Positions 20,164 through 28,514 of a stretch of 64,000 nucleotides of DNA are shown piece after piece; position 1 is the stretch's first letter; each line of letters starts with the position of its first letter. The notes under the pieces were generated by a model, which saw only the letters and a list, made by a program, of their open reading frames with translations, did no database searches and was not told the DNA's origin. The stretch covers positions 2,728,001 to 2,792,000 of the forward strand of contig OY764222.1 in the NCBI GenBank assembly GCA_963668325.1. Direction: 5' to 3'. The stretch comes from MPNP01 sp963668325 (GTDB lineage: Bacteria; Pseudomonadota; Alphaproteobacteria; Rhodobacterales; Rhodobacteraceae). The position numbers were made by a program, and so were the translations under genes.

Positions 20164-20793
20164 ATGATGTTAGATACCTCAGATGTTAGCTTGCGAGAGT
20201 ATTATAAATCACCGCATGAAGGTAAGTTATGCCGAATTGTCCAGATAGGCAAGAATTACGCTATTGGTATAGAAAAAATCTGGGAGGCTATCACCTGTGA
20301 AAATCAAATCCCAAACTGGTTTTTACCAATCTCTGGAGATCTGGTCTTGGGCGGAAATTATCAACTGGAAGGCAATGCCAAGGGTCAAATCCTTCTTTGC
20401 ACGGCTCCAACTGACTTCAAAATAACTTGGGAGTTCATGGGTGATGTAAGTTGGGTCACAGTAAATCTACAGGAGCATAACAATAAAACACTTCTTATCC
20501 TGAGCCATATCATGAATTATGGCAAGGAATATCCATTTTGGGCTAGATATGGACCAGGCGCAACTGGGGTAGGATGGGGATTGGGGTTCCTTGGACTTAC
20601 CAATTACCTTGCATCAGGATCTTCTGTTGTAGAGGAAGGTCAGAAATGGATAGAAACTGAAGAAGGTAGAACTTACGTTAGAAACAGCTCGGATGCTTGG
20701 GCAGATGTTCACATTGCTACAGGTGAAAAGCCCGAAATTGCCCAAGGAATGGCCAATGAAACCTACAAATTCTATACCGGCATCACCGATTAA
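20164..20793 (+). CDS. SRPBCC (AHSA1-like) domain protein
   Basis: A 209-residue protein of the START/Bet v1-like fold. The AHSA1-type pattern is visible: IEKIWEAITCENQIPNWF, then FKITWEFMGDVSWVTVNLQEH and LILSHIMN, followed by a helical region with GVGWGLGFLGL. These proteins bind hydrophobic ligands or act as co-chaperone-like modules; the ligand here is unknown. It lies directly after the dipeptidase. Confidence 0.8.
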   Translation: MMLDTSDVSLREYYKSPHEGKLCRIVQIGKNYAIGIEKIWEAITCENQIPNWFLPISGDLVLGGNYQLEGNAKGQILLCTAPTDFKITWEFMGDVSWVTVNLQEHNNKTLLILSHIMNYGKEYPFWARYGPGATGVGWGLGFLGLTNYLASGSSVVEEGQKWIETEEGRTYVRNSSDAWADVHIATGEKPEIAQGMANETYKFYTGITD

Positions 20794-20893
20794 ATTTGCG
20801 TGGGATACGTGATAAAGGTTTTCGAAAGGTCTGGGTATAATCTTGATGGCTGAACTGAAACCAACCTGATTGGGTTATCCTCAGGGATTGAAC

Positions 20894-21670
20894 CTATCTT
20901 CCTTCAAATTTTGGAAGTCGCTTCTCGACAAAAGCCATAATACCTTCCCGAAAATCCCGCGATTTGCCAAGTTTACCCTGAATTTTGGCCTCTAATCTGA
21001 ATTGCTCTTTCAAGTTGTTATCATAAGTCTTACGAAATGCCTGCTTCAAATTATAGTAAGCAAGCGTAGGTCCCATAGCCAGTTGCTCGGCCCTTAATTG
21101 CCAGTACTCTTCAAAACTGCTATCAGGTACAGCTTCCCAAATCATTCCCCAGTTACTGGCCTCAGTAGCGGAGATTCTTTCTGCAAATAGTGAAGCCCCC
21201 ATGGCTTTGGCCATACCAATTTTCCTTGGTAGAAACCAGGTCCCCCCTGCATCTGGAATTAAGCCAATTCTTGTAAATGCCTGTAAGAAATAGGCGCTTT
21301 CAGTTGCAAATATCACATCAGTTGCCAAGGCCAGATTTGCCCCGGCACCCGCTGCAGCACCATTAACAGCAGCTATGCTTGGAATCTTGGCATTGTAGAT
21401 TGCTTGAATAATCGGATAATATTCGTCTCTTAACGTTTGTTCGAGGTCGGCATTGCCAAGATTAATATTGTCACCAAGATCTTGACCAGAACAAAAGGCG
21501 TTTCCTTCACCAGTTAAAACCAAAACTCGCCCATCGGATTCTGCCCTGCTTATGGCATGAGTTAATTCCTTCCTCATTTCTGTGTTCAGGGCATTCCTGA
21601 CTTCGGGCCTGTTCATTGTTATGGTTACAACACCCTTATCGATGGTCTTCTTGATGGACTTATATTCCAC
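20894..21670 (-). CDS. Enoyl-CoA hydratase/isomerase, PaaG-like
   Basis: A crotonase-fold protein of 258 residues. It has the oxyanion-hole stretches (NAFCSGQDLGD and AAVNGAAAGAGANLALATD) and the C-terminal helical trimerisation region (FREGIMAFVEKRLPKF). The pattern resembles PaaG-type 2-(1,2-epoxyphenyl)acetyl-CoA isomerases, with Asp in PDAGGTWFLP. The specific substrate cannot be fixed without neighbours from a paa pathway, and none are here. I choose GTG 21670 because GAGGGTAAGGA precedes it, over the upstream ATG at 21694. Its promoter-proximal neighbours upstream are the ccm genes. Confidence 0.85.
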   Translation of the reverse strand: MEYKSIKKTIDKGVVTITMNRPEVRNALNTEMRKELTHAISRAESDGRVLVLTGEGNAFCSGQDLGDNINLGNADLEQTLRDEYYPIIQAIYNAKIPSIAAVNGAAAGAGANLALATDVIFATESAYFLQAFTRIGLIPDAGGTWFLPRKIGMAKAMGASLFAERISATEASNWGMIWEAVPDSSFEEYWQLRAEQLAMGPTLAYYNLKQAFRKTYDNNLKEQFRLEAKIQGKLGKSRDFREGIMAFVEKRLPKFEGR

Positions 21671-21725
21671 TTTCCTTACCCTCTTCCAGATCAATATTAA
21701 CAGTCAATAAAATCATAAAATTCGA

Positions 21726-22193
21726 TCAGTTTCTTTTTTCCTTGCGAAGAGCTTCAATTTTTTGTTCCTCTTCAGGTGTTAATCTTTTAGCTTCAAATTC
21801 TTCATTTTTCCTTAGTTTGAACCGTCGAAAGACCAAAAGCAAACAAATAAAAACCAATACGGGTCCAGAAAAATACAGCAACCAATTTTGAGGATTAAAT
21901 CTCGGTTTCAAGAGAGCAAATTCACCATAACGCTCAACGATGTAATCATAAATCTGTTGCTCAGAATCTCCTTCAACCAGCTTCTCTCGGATAAGTATTC
22001 GAAAATCCCGGGCTAGCTCGGCATCTGAATCATCAATATTTTCGTTTTGACAAACCATGCAACGGATATTTTGGGATATCTCCCTTGCTCTTTGTTCCAG
22101 TTCGGGATCATCCAAAACTTCATTTGGTTCTACACCCAATACACCAAAGGGAACTAGAAGTGCCAGGCAAACGATAACCACGACCCTTTTCAA
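21726..22193 (-). CDS. ccmH: Cytochrome c maturation protein CcmH
   Basis: CcmH keeps apocytochrome haem-binding cysteines reduced and works with CcmF in haem ligation in the periplasm. The 155-residue form has an N-terminal signal/anchor (VVVIVCLALLVPFGVLGV), the redox motif RCMVCQNENI, and a C-terminal membrane helix (LLYFSGPVLVFICLLLVF), as in CycL. The start is a TTG overlapping the ccmF stop by 3 bases (TTGA), so the two are translationally coupled. An upstream in-frame ATG would begin inside ccmF and is unlikely. Confidence 0.93.
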   Translation of the reverse strand: MKRVVVIVCLALLVPFGVLGVEPNEVLDDPELEQRAREISQNIRCMVCQNENIDDSDAELARDFRILIREKLVEGDSEQQIYDYIVERYGEFALLKPRFNPQNWLLYFSGPVLVFICLLLVFRRFKLRKNEEFEAKRLTPEEEQKIEALRKEKRN

Positions 22194-24151
22194 CTGACTT
22201 CCTTCCAGTGCCTGCTTTGCCTCAAGGATATTCTGGCAGTTAAACTGATACAACCTCCCAGTGCCATGACAAATGCTCCTAGCCAAATCCAGTTAACCAT
22301 GGGCTTAATGTAAGTTCTCACAACCCACTTATTGTCCTCTTGGTAATCACCCAGGACAATATACAGATCTCTGAGTAAACCCATATCAATAGCAGCCTCG
22401 GTGGTGGTTGAGTTGGCCACCGGATAAACTCTCTTCTCAGGTAACATTTTACCGATTGAAGATTTTTCCTTAAATACCTCGAACACCCCCATTTGGGAAA
22501 AGTAATTTGGACCCCTTACCTCTTCCACATCCTGAAAAAGAAACTCATAGTTTCCCACCTGGAATGTCTCACCAATTTGAGCAACCCTGATATCTTCTAT
22601 TTCCCACGAGGTAATTGATGCAATACCCAGTATGGTAAACCCGAAACCAATATGAGCCAATGATTTACCAAAATCAGCCCTAGGAAGTAATTTGAACCAT
22701 CGCCAGGACTTATGAATAGAGTGTTTCCCTAATCTCACCTTGCCGGCAAGTTCCCATATAGTACCAAGAATGACCCAGGCAGATAATAACAAACCTATGG
22801 GACCCAACATTCTGGTACCAGACTGTAATGAAAAGATCAGTATCGCCAATACAATAGCCAAAATGGTTGGAGCCAGTAGGGTCTTCATGGCTTTATCAAT
22901 GTTGCCCCGTTTCCAGGCAAGTGACACGCCAATCGGCAATATTAATGCCAGCACAACCATAAAAGGCGTAAAGGCTAAATTGAAATAAGGGGGACCAACT
23001 GAAATTTTAGTGCCATAAATAGTTTCAATGATCAATGGCCAAAAAGTACCGATAAATACCACCATGGCAGCAATTACCAAAAGTAGGTTGTTGGAAATTA
23101 AGGCGGATTCTTTGCTCCAGAAGGAAAATACACTACCCCCCTTTATTTTCCTCCCCAATAGTAGATACAGAAATAATGCCCCACCCGAGAATAGGAACAT
23201 AATTACCAGAATGAAAATTCCCCTGGTGGGATCAGTTGCAAAGGAATGTACTGAAGTGATTATCCCAGATCTCACCAGAAATGTCCCAATTAGAGAAAGG
23301 GTAAAGGCAAGAATAGATAATAATACTGTCCATTTGGCCAGCTGTTCCCTTTTTTCCAAAACAAGGGTCGAATGTAAAAGTGCAGTAGTGATTAACCATG
23401 GCATAAAGGACGCATTCTCGACAGGATCCCAGAACCACCAACCTCCCCAACCAAGTTCATAATATGCCCACCAGGAACCAAGCGCTATACCCAAGGTCAA
23501 GAACGTCCAGGATAGTAGGGTCCAGGGCCGTACCCAACTGGCCCAGGCTGAGTTGATGTTACCATGGGCAATTCCGGCCAAAGCAAAACTAAAGGAAATT
23601 GATAGACCAACATAACCCAAATAGAGCAGAGGAGGATGAAAGGCCAAACCTGGGTCCTGCAACAGGGGATTGAGATCATAGCCATTAAAGGGTGGGAACT
23701 CCAACCTAGCGAAGGGATTTGAGGTGAAAAGTATGAACGCTAAAAAGGCCAATGTGATAGCAGATTGAAAAACCAGAACGAGGGCTTTGAATCTAATCGG
23801 AATTGCCCTTTGCTGAATTGCAAGTAGAAACCCGAAGAAGGACAAAACCAACACCCATAGCAGCATGGATCCTTCATGATTACCCCAAACACCGGATATC
23901 TTGTACAAAAGTGGTTTAAGGGTATGAGAATTGTTGGTTACCAGAACCAAGGAGAAATCTGAACTGACAAATGCCCAGGTCAGGGACAGGAATGATATAC
24001 CGATAAACCCGAACTGCAAAATTGCTATTTGAGTCCCTAGGTAAATCCAGTTTATCCAGTTCTTTTGGTAGCCTGAAACCAGAATACCAAGTTGCAGCAA
24101 GGAAACCAGCAAGGCCAGGATCAGTGAAAGATGTCCAAATTCAGTTATCAT
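22190..24151 (-). CDS. ccmF: Cytochrome c haem lyase CcmF
   Basis: CcmF takes haem from holo-CcmE and joins it to apocytochrome c in the inner membrane. The 653-residue protein has about 14-15 hydrophobic segments and the WWD domain (LGWGGWWFWDPVENASFMPWL region, near residue 230). It sits between ccmE (74-base gap) and ccmH (overlap) in the alphaproteobacterial cycJKL order. A C6 run inside the gene (near 23136) is read in frame. Confidence 0.96.
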   Translation of the reverse strand: MITEFGHLSLILALLVSLLQLGILVSGYQKNWINWIYLGTQIAILQFGFIGISFLSLTWAFVSSDFSLVLVTNNSHTLKPLLYKISGVWGNHEGSMLLWVLVLSFFGFLLAIQQRAIPIRFKALVLVFQSAITLAFLAFILFTSNPFARLEFPPFNGYDLNPLLQDPGLAFHPPLLYLGYVGLSISFSFALAGIAHGNINSAWASWVRPWTLLSWTFLTLGIALGSWWAYYELGWGGWWFWDPVENASFMPWLITTALLHSTLVLEKREQLAKWTVLLSILAFTLSLIGTFLVRSGIITSVHSFATDPTRGIFILVIMFLFSGGALFLYLLLGRKIKGGSVFSFWSKESALISNNLLLVIAAMVVFIGTFWPLIIETIYGTKISVGPPYFNLAFTPFMVVLALILPIGVSLAWKRGNIDKAMKTLLAPTILAIVLAILIFSLQSGTRMLGPIGLLLSAWVILGTIWELAGKVRLGKHSIHKSWRWFKLLPRADFGKSLAHIGFGFTILGIASITSWEIEDIRVAQIGETFQVGNYEFLFQDVEEVRGPNYFSQMGVFEVFKEKSSIGKMLPEKRVYPVANSTTTEAAIDMGLLRDLYIVLGDYQEDNKWVVRTYIKPMVNWIWLGAFVMALGGCISLTARISLRQSRHWKEVS

Positions 24152-24224
24152 TTCCTTCTGACTGGATTGTAACGTTCAAAACAAATTGCTTACGGGCAAT
24201 ATTTCCAAGCTGCAAAACAACTTC

Positions 24225-24677
24225 CTACTCGGAAATTCCCTCAATGGGCTTGAAGAGCCCTTGCTCTTTAAGAGTATCGGCTATCTCCTTTGGCATATAC
24301 TTTTCATCATGCTTGGCAAGTATTTCGGTCGCAATAAATTCACCTTCCACATAATTCCCAAGAGCTATAGCACCCTGCCCCTCGGCAAACAAATCTGGCA
24401 GAATGCCGTTGTAAACTACGCTAATGGAAGATTCCAGATCACTAAGCTCAAATTTGATCGTTCCATCCTGGCTCTTGTTTATTGAATCAGGTTTGACAAG
24501 CCCCCCTACCCTGAAAGTTTCTTCAGCTCGGGGTAAGTCCAATAAAACTTCCGTGGGATTTCGAAAATAAGATATACCCTCCCTGAAGCCATAGCCGATC
24601 AAAATAGTTGCTATTAGCAATAAGGTACCAGAAACCACCAGTAGTTGAATTCTTCCCTTTTTCCTTAAGGTCCACAT
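24225..24677 (-). CDS. ccmE: Cytochrome c maturation haem chaperone CcmE
   Basis: CcmE carries haem covalently on a His and delivers it to CcmF. The 150-residue protein has one N-terminal membrane anchor (residues ~11-30), an OB-fold body (FRVGGLVKPDSI...), and the haem-binding His in ILAKHDEKYMPKE near residue 123. It begins 3 bases after the argC stop, so argC-ccmE-ccmF-ccmH look like one transcript. ccmI and ccmG are not here. Confidence 0.95.
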   Translation of the reverse strand: MWTLRKKGRIQLLVVSGTLLLIATILIGYGFREGISYFRNPTEVLLDLPRAEETFRVGGLVKPDSINKSQDGTIKFELSDLESSISVVYNGILPDLFAEGQGAIALGNYVEGEFIATEILAKHDEKYMPKEIADTLKEQGLFKPIEGISE

Positions 24678-24680
24678 AAG

Positions 24681-25709
24681 TTAAGGTACCATGGGTATCA
24701 AAGACAAACCTGACGATTCATTAAGACCTAACATGAGATTGGCATTTTGTATTGCCTGACCAGAGGACCCCTTGGTCAGGTTGTCCAATACTGAAAACAA
24801 TTTGACCCTTCCAGGTATTCGGTCTTCAACAACACCAAGAAATACATAATTTGATCCCCTTACATGCCTTGTTGAAGGAATATCGCCGGCTGGAAGGATA
24901 TGGATGAACTTTTCCTTTGCGTACCTATCTACGAGGGTCTGGTAAATTTCCGAAGCCTTACCTTCAACATAAATGGTAGCCAGAATGCCCCTATTCATGG
25001 GAATGAGATGAGGTGTAAAGGAAACTTCCACTCTTTCCCTGGCAAATTTAGTCAATTCCTGATCAAATTCGGCCAAATGGCGATGATTGACGGGGTTATA
25101 AGGCTGACAGCCTTCGGATAATTCCGCAAATAGAGTATTGACCTTGGCTGCCCTACCTGCCCCAGATACACCAGCTTTTAGGTCCAGAATTATTCCCTTG
25201 GTAGAAATAACCTTGTTTTCCAGCAATGGGATGAGGGGATAAAGACCTGTAGCCGAATTACACCCTGTACAGGCCACCAAGTTTGCTCGAGATATCTCAT
25301 CCCTGTAAAACTCAGTTAAGCCATAAACTGCAGATGCTTGAATCTCTGGTGCCAAATGTGGGTTACCATACCATTGCTGATACTCGGAGACATCCCTTAA
25401 TCTGAAATCAGCGGACAAATCTACAATCTTTGCTCGGCCAAAAAGACTTTTGATTACTTTTTGACTGGTCGTATGGGGAAGACCACAGAATATCAAATCA
25501 CAATCTTCAGGAACCAGATCTTCCAATGAAATAAGGTCAGGCAAATCAACATTCTTGAAACTTGGATAAACATCGGAATAGGATTTTCCAGCATTCCTGT
25601 CTGCCACCAATGACACTATTTCAAAATGAGGGTGGTTCAGTGAAATCCTTACCAATTCTAGGCCGGTGTAACCACTCGCTCCAATTATTGCTATTCGTTT
25701 TCTCGCCAT
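24681..25709 (-). CDS. argC: N-acetyl-gamma-glutamyl-phosphate reductase
   Basis: ArgC makes N-acetylglutamate semialdehyde in arginine synthesis using NADPH. 342 residues; Rossmann motif IIGASGYTGLELV at the N-terminus and the catalytic Cys in ACTGCNSATG near residue 150. The C-terminal active-site His lies in the HLIPMNRG region. It follows murI by 20 bases and leads into ccmE. The rplM-rpsI-argC neighbourhood is common in alphaproteobacteria. Confidence 0.95.
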   Translation of the reverse strand: MARKRIAIIGASGYTGLELVRISLNHPHFEIVSLVADRNAGKSYSDVYPSFKNVDLPDLISLEDLVPEDCDLIFCGLPHTTSQKVIKSLFGRAKIVDLSADFRLRDVSEYQQWYGNPHLAPEIQASAVYGLTEFYRDEISRANLVACTGCNSATGLYPLIPLLENKVISTKGIILDLKAGVSGAGRAAKVNTLFAELSEGCQPYNPVNHRHLAEFDQELTKFARERVEVSFTPHLIPMNRGILATIYVEGKASEIYQTLVDRYAKEKFIHILPAGDIPSTRHVRGSNYVFLGVVEDRIPGRVKLFSVLDNLTKGSSGQAIQNANLMLGLNESSGLSLIPMVP

Positions 25710-25729
25710 TTTTCCAGATTTCTGTTCAA

Positions 25730-26539
25730 TCAGTTAAACTTAATGGGTCTATTCAAAAATACTGTTGCCTTGTTTGTTACCGAAATAGGATTCCCTGAAG
25801 TAATAAACTTGTTTTCACAGCACTGATAATCAACCCATTTATTTCTTTGAAGATAATCAACAAGGCTTTCAGCAACCACTTCAGACTGACTGATTATACT
25901 TACTTTCTTGCCCAAAGCCTCTTGAAAAGCATTCTGTACTATTGGGTAATGAGTACATCCAAGTACAGCAACCTCCGGGTTAGGCATTCTTCGCAATAAC
26001 GCTTCGGCATGGCTTTTGGCAATCGCTTCCGCAAGAATCAAATCGCCTTCTTCAATCGCATCTACCAAACCACCACAGGGTTGTGATTCAACATCCACCC
26101 CGATAGCTCTGAAGGAAAATTCCCTTTGAAATGCTCGGGAAGCTACGGTAGCAGGTGTGGCAAATAGAGCCACCCTGTTTACAGAGGTTTCTCTTGGTGT
26201 TGAATTGTCCCCCCAGTTTCGCTCAATAATTGTTTCAATTGTAGGAACAAATATTCCTAGAACCCTTTTGTTCGCCGGTACAATATCTTCCTGTAATTTC
26301 CTTAAGGAAACAGCTGATGCTGTATTACAAGCCAAGATTACAAGTTGACACCCTTCCTTCCACAATTCTACGACCCCATCGCATGTGAATTGGTAAATTT
26401 CCTCTTGGGTTCGAACCCCATATGGAGCCCGATCATTGTCACCATAATATACAAATCCGATTTCTGGGAGGCGTTTCGATATGGCATCGAAAATGGTCAG
26501 TCCCCCTAACCCAGAATCAAAAATCCCGATCGGAATAAT
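25730..26539 (-). CDS. murI: Glutamate racemase, start codon unclear
   Basis: MurI makes D-glutamate for peptidoglycan. The conserved N-terminus is present (PIGIFDSGLGGLTIFDAI) with the first catalytic Cys in LVILACNTAS and the second in VAVLGCTHYP. Reading upstream, the frame meets TGA immediately before ATT ATT CCG, so there is no ATG, GTG or TTG before the conserved start. Either ATT (26537-26539) is used, or one base is wrong in GTGAATTATTCC and the GTG at 26541-26543 is the start. The first usable ATG lies ~60 codons in and would delete the first active-site region. It is followed by argC. Confidence 0.88.
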   Translation of the reverse strand: MIPIGIFDSGLGGLTIFDAISKRLPEIGFVYYGDNDRAPYGVRTQEEIYQFTCDGVVELWKEGCQLVILACNTASAVSLRKLQEDIVPANKRVLGIFVPTIETIIERNWGDNSTPRETSVNRVALFATPATVASRAFQREFSFRAIGVDVESQPCGGLVDAIEEGDLILAEAIAKSHAEALLRRMPNPEVAVLGCTHYPIVQNAFQEALGKKVSIISQSEVVAESLVDYLQRNKWVDYQCCENKFITSGNPISVTNKATVFLNRPIKFN

Positions 26540-26723
26540 TCACCTACCTTAATCAAGGAAATTGTTACTGTTAGGATATAGAGTAGGACGAATATTCTCC
26601 ATTAATACCCTTTGGGTTAATATCTAACCTGGTTTCTTATCCTGGGTAGGAATGGAATCCACTACTCTTTAAGTTCTTAAATGAACCCAAGGAAGAAAGT
26701 TCGGGAGAGAGACCCGAAAAAAA

Positions 26724-27218
26724 TTAACGCTTGGAGAACTGGAAGCTTCTTCTGGCTTTTCTCTTACCGTACTTTTTCCGCTCAACCACCCTGGAATCCC
26801 GGGTTAGAAAACCTGCGCTTTTCAAAGCGGGGCGATAATCAGGTTCATAGTATTGGAGTGCTTTAGAAATCCCATGTCGCAAAGCTCCTGCCTGGCCTGA
26901 AAGTCCGCCACCCTTTACTGTTGCTACAACATCAAACTGGTTTTCAACATTATGCAATTTGAAGGGCTGTAAGATAATCATTCTTAATACGGGCCTCACA
27001 AAATAGGCTTCCTGATCCTTTTTGTTAATGGTAATCTTACCCTTCCCAGGCTTTATCCAAACCCTGGCGACTGCATCCTTCCGTTTGCCGGTTGCGTAGG
27101 ATCTACCCAAACTATCTCGAATAGGTTCAATTTTTTCTTCCTCGACAAGAACCTCATCACCTTCGGGTTCAGAAGCTTGGTCCTGAAGTACTTCAAAAGG
27201 GCTGGTATCTTCGGTCAT
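26724..27218 (-). CDS. rpsI: 30S ribosomal protein S9
   Basis: 164 residues. The core begins at YATGKRKDAVARVWIKPG and ends in the basic tail KKYGKRKARRSFQFSKR that reaches the ribosomal P site. About 38 acidic residues precede the core, an extension typical of alphaproteobacterial S9. Its ATG overlaps the rplM stop by one base (TAATG), so the pair is coupled. Confidence 0.97.
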   Translation of the reverse strand: MTEDTSPFEVLQDQASEPEGDEVLVEEEKIEPIRDSLGRSYATGKRKDAVARVWIKPGKGKITINKKDQEAYFVRPVLRMIILQPFKLHNVENQFDVVATVKGGGLSGQAGALRHGISKALQYYEPDYRPALKSAGFLTRDSRVVERKKYGKRKARRSFQFSKR

Positions 27219-27685
27219 TAAACTTTACTCCGGGTATTTTTTCGATTCATTGAAGCCAAATCAATGATTTCAGGATTTTGGGCCTTATGTGGATGTTCTG
27301 AACCGGCATAAACCCTTAAATTTGTCATAAGTTTTCTTGAAAGCTTATTGGAAGGGAGCATTCTCTTTATAGCCATAGAGACAACCCTTTCAGGAAATTT
27401 CCCTTGGATTATTTGTTCTGGATTTCGGGATTTAATCCCTCCCGGATACCCAGTATGCCAATAATAAATTTTGTCTTTTGGCTTGTTCCCCGTTAGTTCT
27501 ATTTTTTCAGCGTTCACTATGATTACATTATCTCCTGTATCCATATGAGGAGAAAATTTAGCCAAATGCTTTCCTCTAAGCCGGGAAGCTGCAAAGGCGG
27601 CTAAACGCCCGAGAACAAGACCTTCAGCATCAATCAAGATCCACTTTTTGTCTATATCTTTAGGCGTTGTTGAATAAGTAGTCAT
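27218..27685 (-). CDS. rplM: 50S ribosomal protein L13
   Basis: 155 residues from ATG 27685, which gives the usual start (MTTYSTTPKDIDKKWILIDA). A longer frame to 27739 adds residues unlike the family. Conserved L13 motifs are present (VLGRLAAFAASRLRGKH and YSGYPGG-equivalent HTGYPGGIK). It heads the rplM-rpsI pair. Confidence 0.97.
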   Translation of the reverse strand: MTTYSTTPKDIDKKWILIDAEGLVLGRLAAFAASRLRGKHLAKFSPHMDTGDNVIIVNAEKIELTGNKPKDKIYYWHTGYPGGIKSRNPEQIIQGKFPERVVSMAIKRMLPSNKLSRKLMTNLRVYAGSEHPHKAQNPEIIDLASMNRKNTRSKV

Positions 27686-27868
27686 CTGGAAATCACAAAG
27701 AAATATTCTGGTCTCGAAGAAATAGTAGGAGTGAGCCATTTATTGGAAATATGAGCCATGTCAACCCATCACCTTACTCCCGCCTGTGAAAATGGGTTAA
27801 ATGCTTAATTTTTCAAGTTGCAAGCCGATATTTTTTGCCAAAGTTGGAATTCAAGACCGCTAACGCAA

Positions 27869-28282
27869 CTACCCAGGTAAGGAATAGGTAAGATTTGCCC
27901 TAACAACAGGGTTTTCCTGTCCCTCCGAATATATTAGTACATCACCGACCGCCAACCTTCGGCCCAGTTTCAATAGCTTGGTTTTAGCCAATAAAATCCC
28001 AGGTGATGGTCGTCGCATAAAATCGATGGAACAGTTGGTGGTGACAGCCAGAGCCTTGGGACCGATATGGGCAAGAACGATTAAATAGACGGCAACATCA
28101 GCCAGGGAAAACAATGTTGGGCCAGACACAGTGCCTCCGGGGCGCAAATGACGGTTTTTAGCCTCCATTTCGACAACCATGGTGGCATTTTCAAAACTCT
28201 TTATTCTATATTGTGAACCCACCTGTGGAAATTCTCTTTGAAGAAAATTCTCCAATTCCGCAATTGTCATTTTTTGTTTCAT
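27869..28282 (-). CDS. PaaI-type hotdog thioesterase
   Basis: A 137-residue single hotdog domain. The family pattern HLRPGGTVSGPTLFSLADVAVY covers the hot-dog helix with the catalytic Asp (position in SLADVA), and the second strand region NCSIDFMRRPSPG is conserved. These enzymes hydrolyse acyl- or aryl-CoA thioesters. A thioesterase upstream of rplM-rpsI is a recurring alphaproteobacterial arrangement. The substrate is unknown. Confidence 0.85.
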   Translation of the reverse strand: MKQKMTIAELENFLQREFPQVGSQYRIKSFENATMVVEMEAKNRHLRPGGTVSGPTLFSLADVAVYLIVLAHIGPKALAVTTNCSIDFMRRPSPGILLAKTKLLKLGRRLAVGDVLIYSEGQENPVVRANLTYSLPG

Positions 28283-28514
28283 GCTTTTCCTTTTGGGCTA
28301 AACAGCAATGTTTTCCTTTATCTTAATTGAATGGGGTTTGGTGATATTACATAAGAAAAGAGTTCTTTTTTTACAGTAAACACAAAGTCAAAACGAACTT
28401 CGGTCAAAGGACAAGCTAATTTTAAAAATGGAATTGATCTTGTCTCAAAAAATAAGAAATAACTTTAGGATATTAATATAAAATGATATGGTTATGGCTT
28501 TTACCACTGATGCC

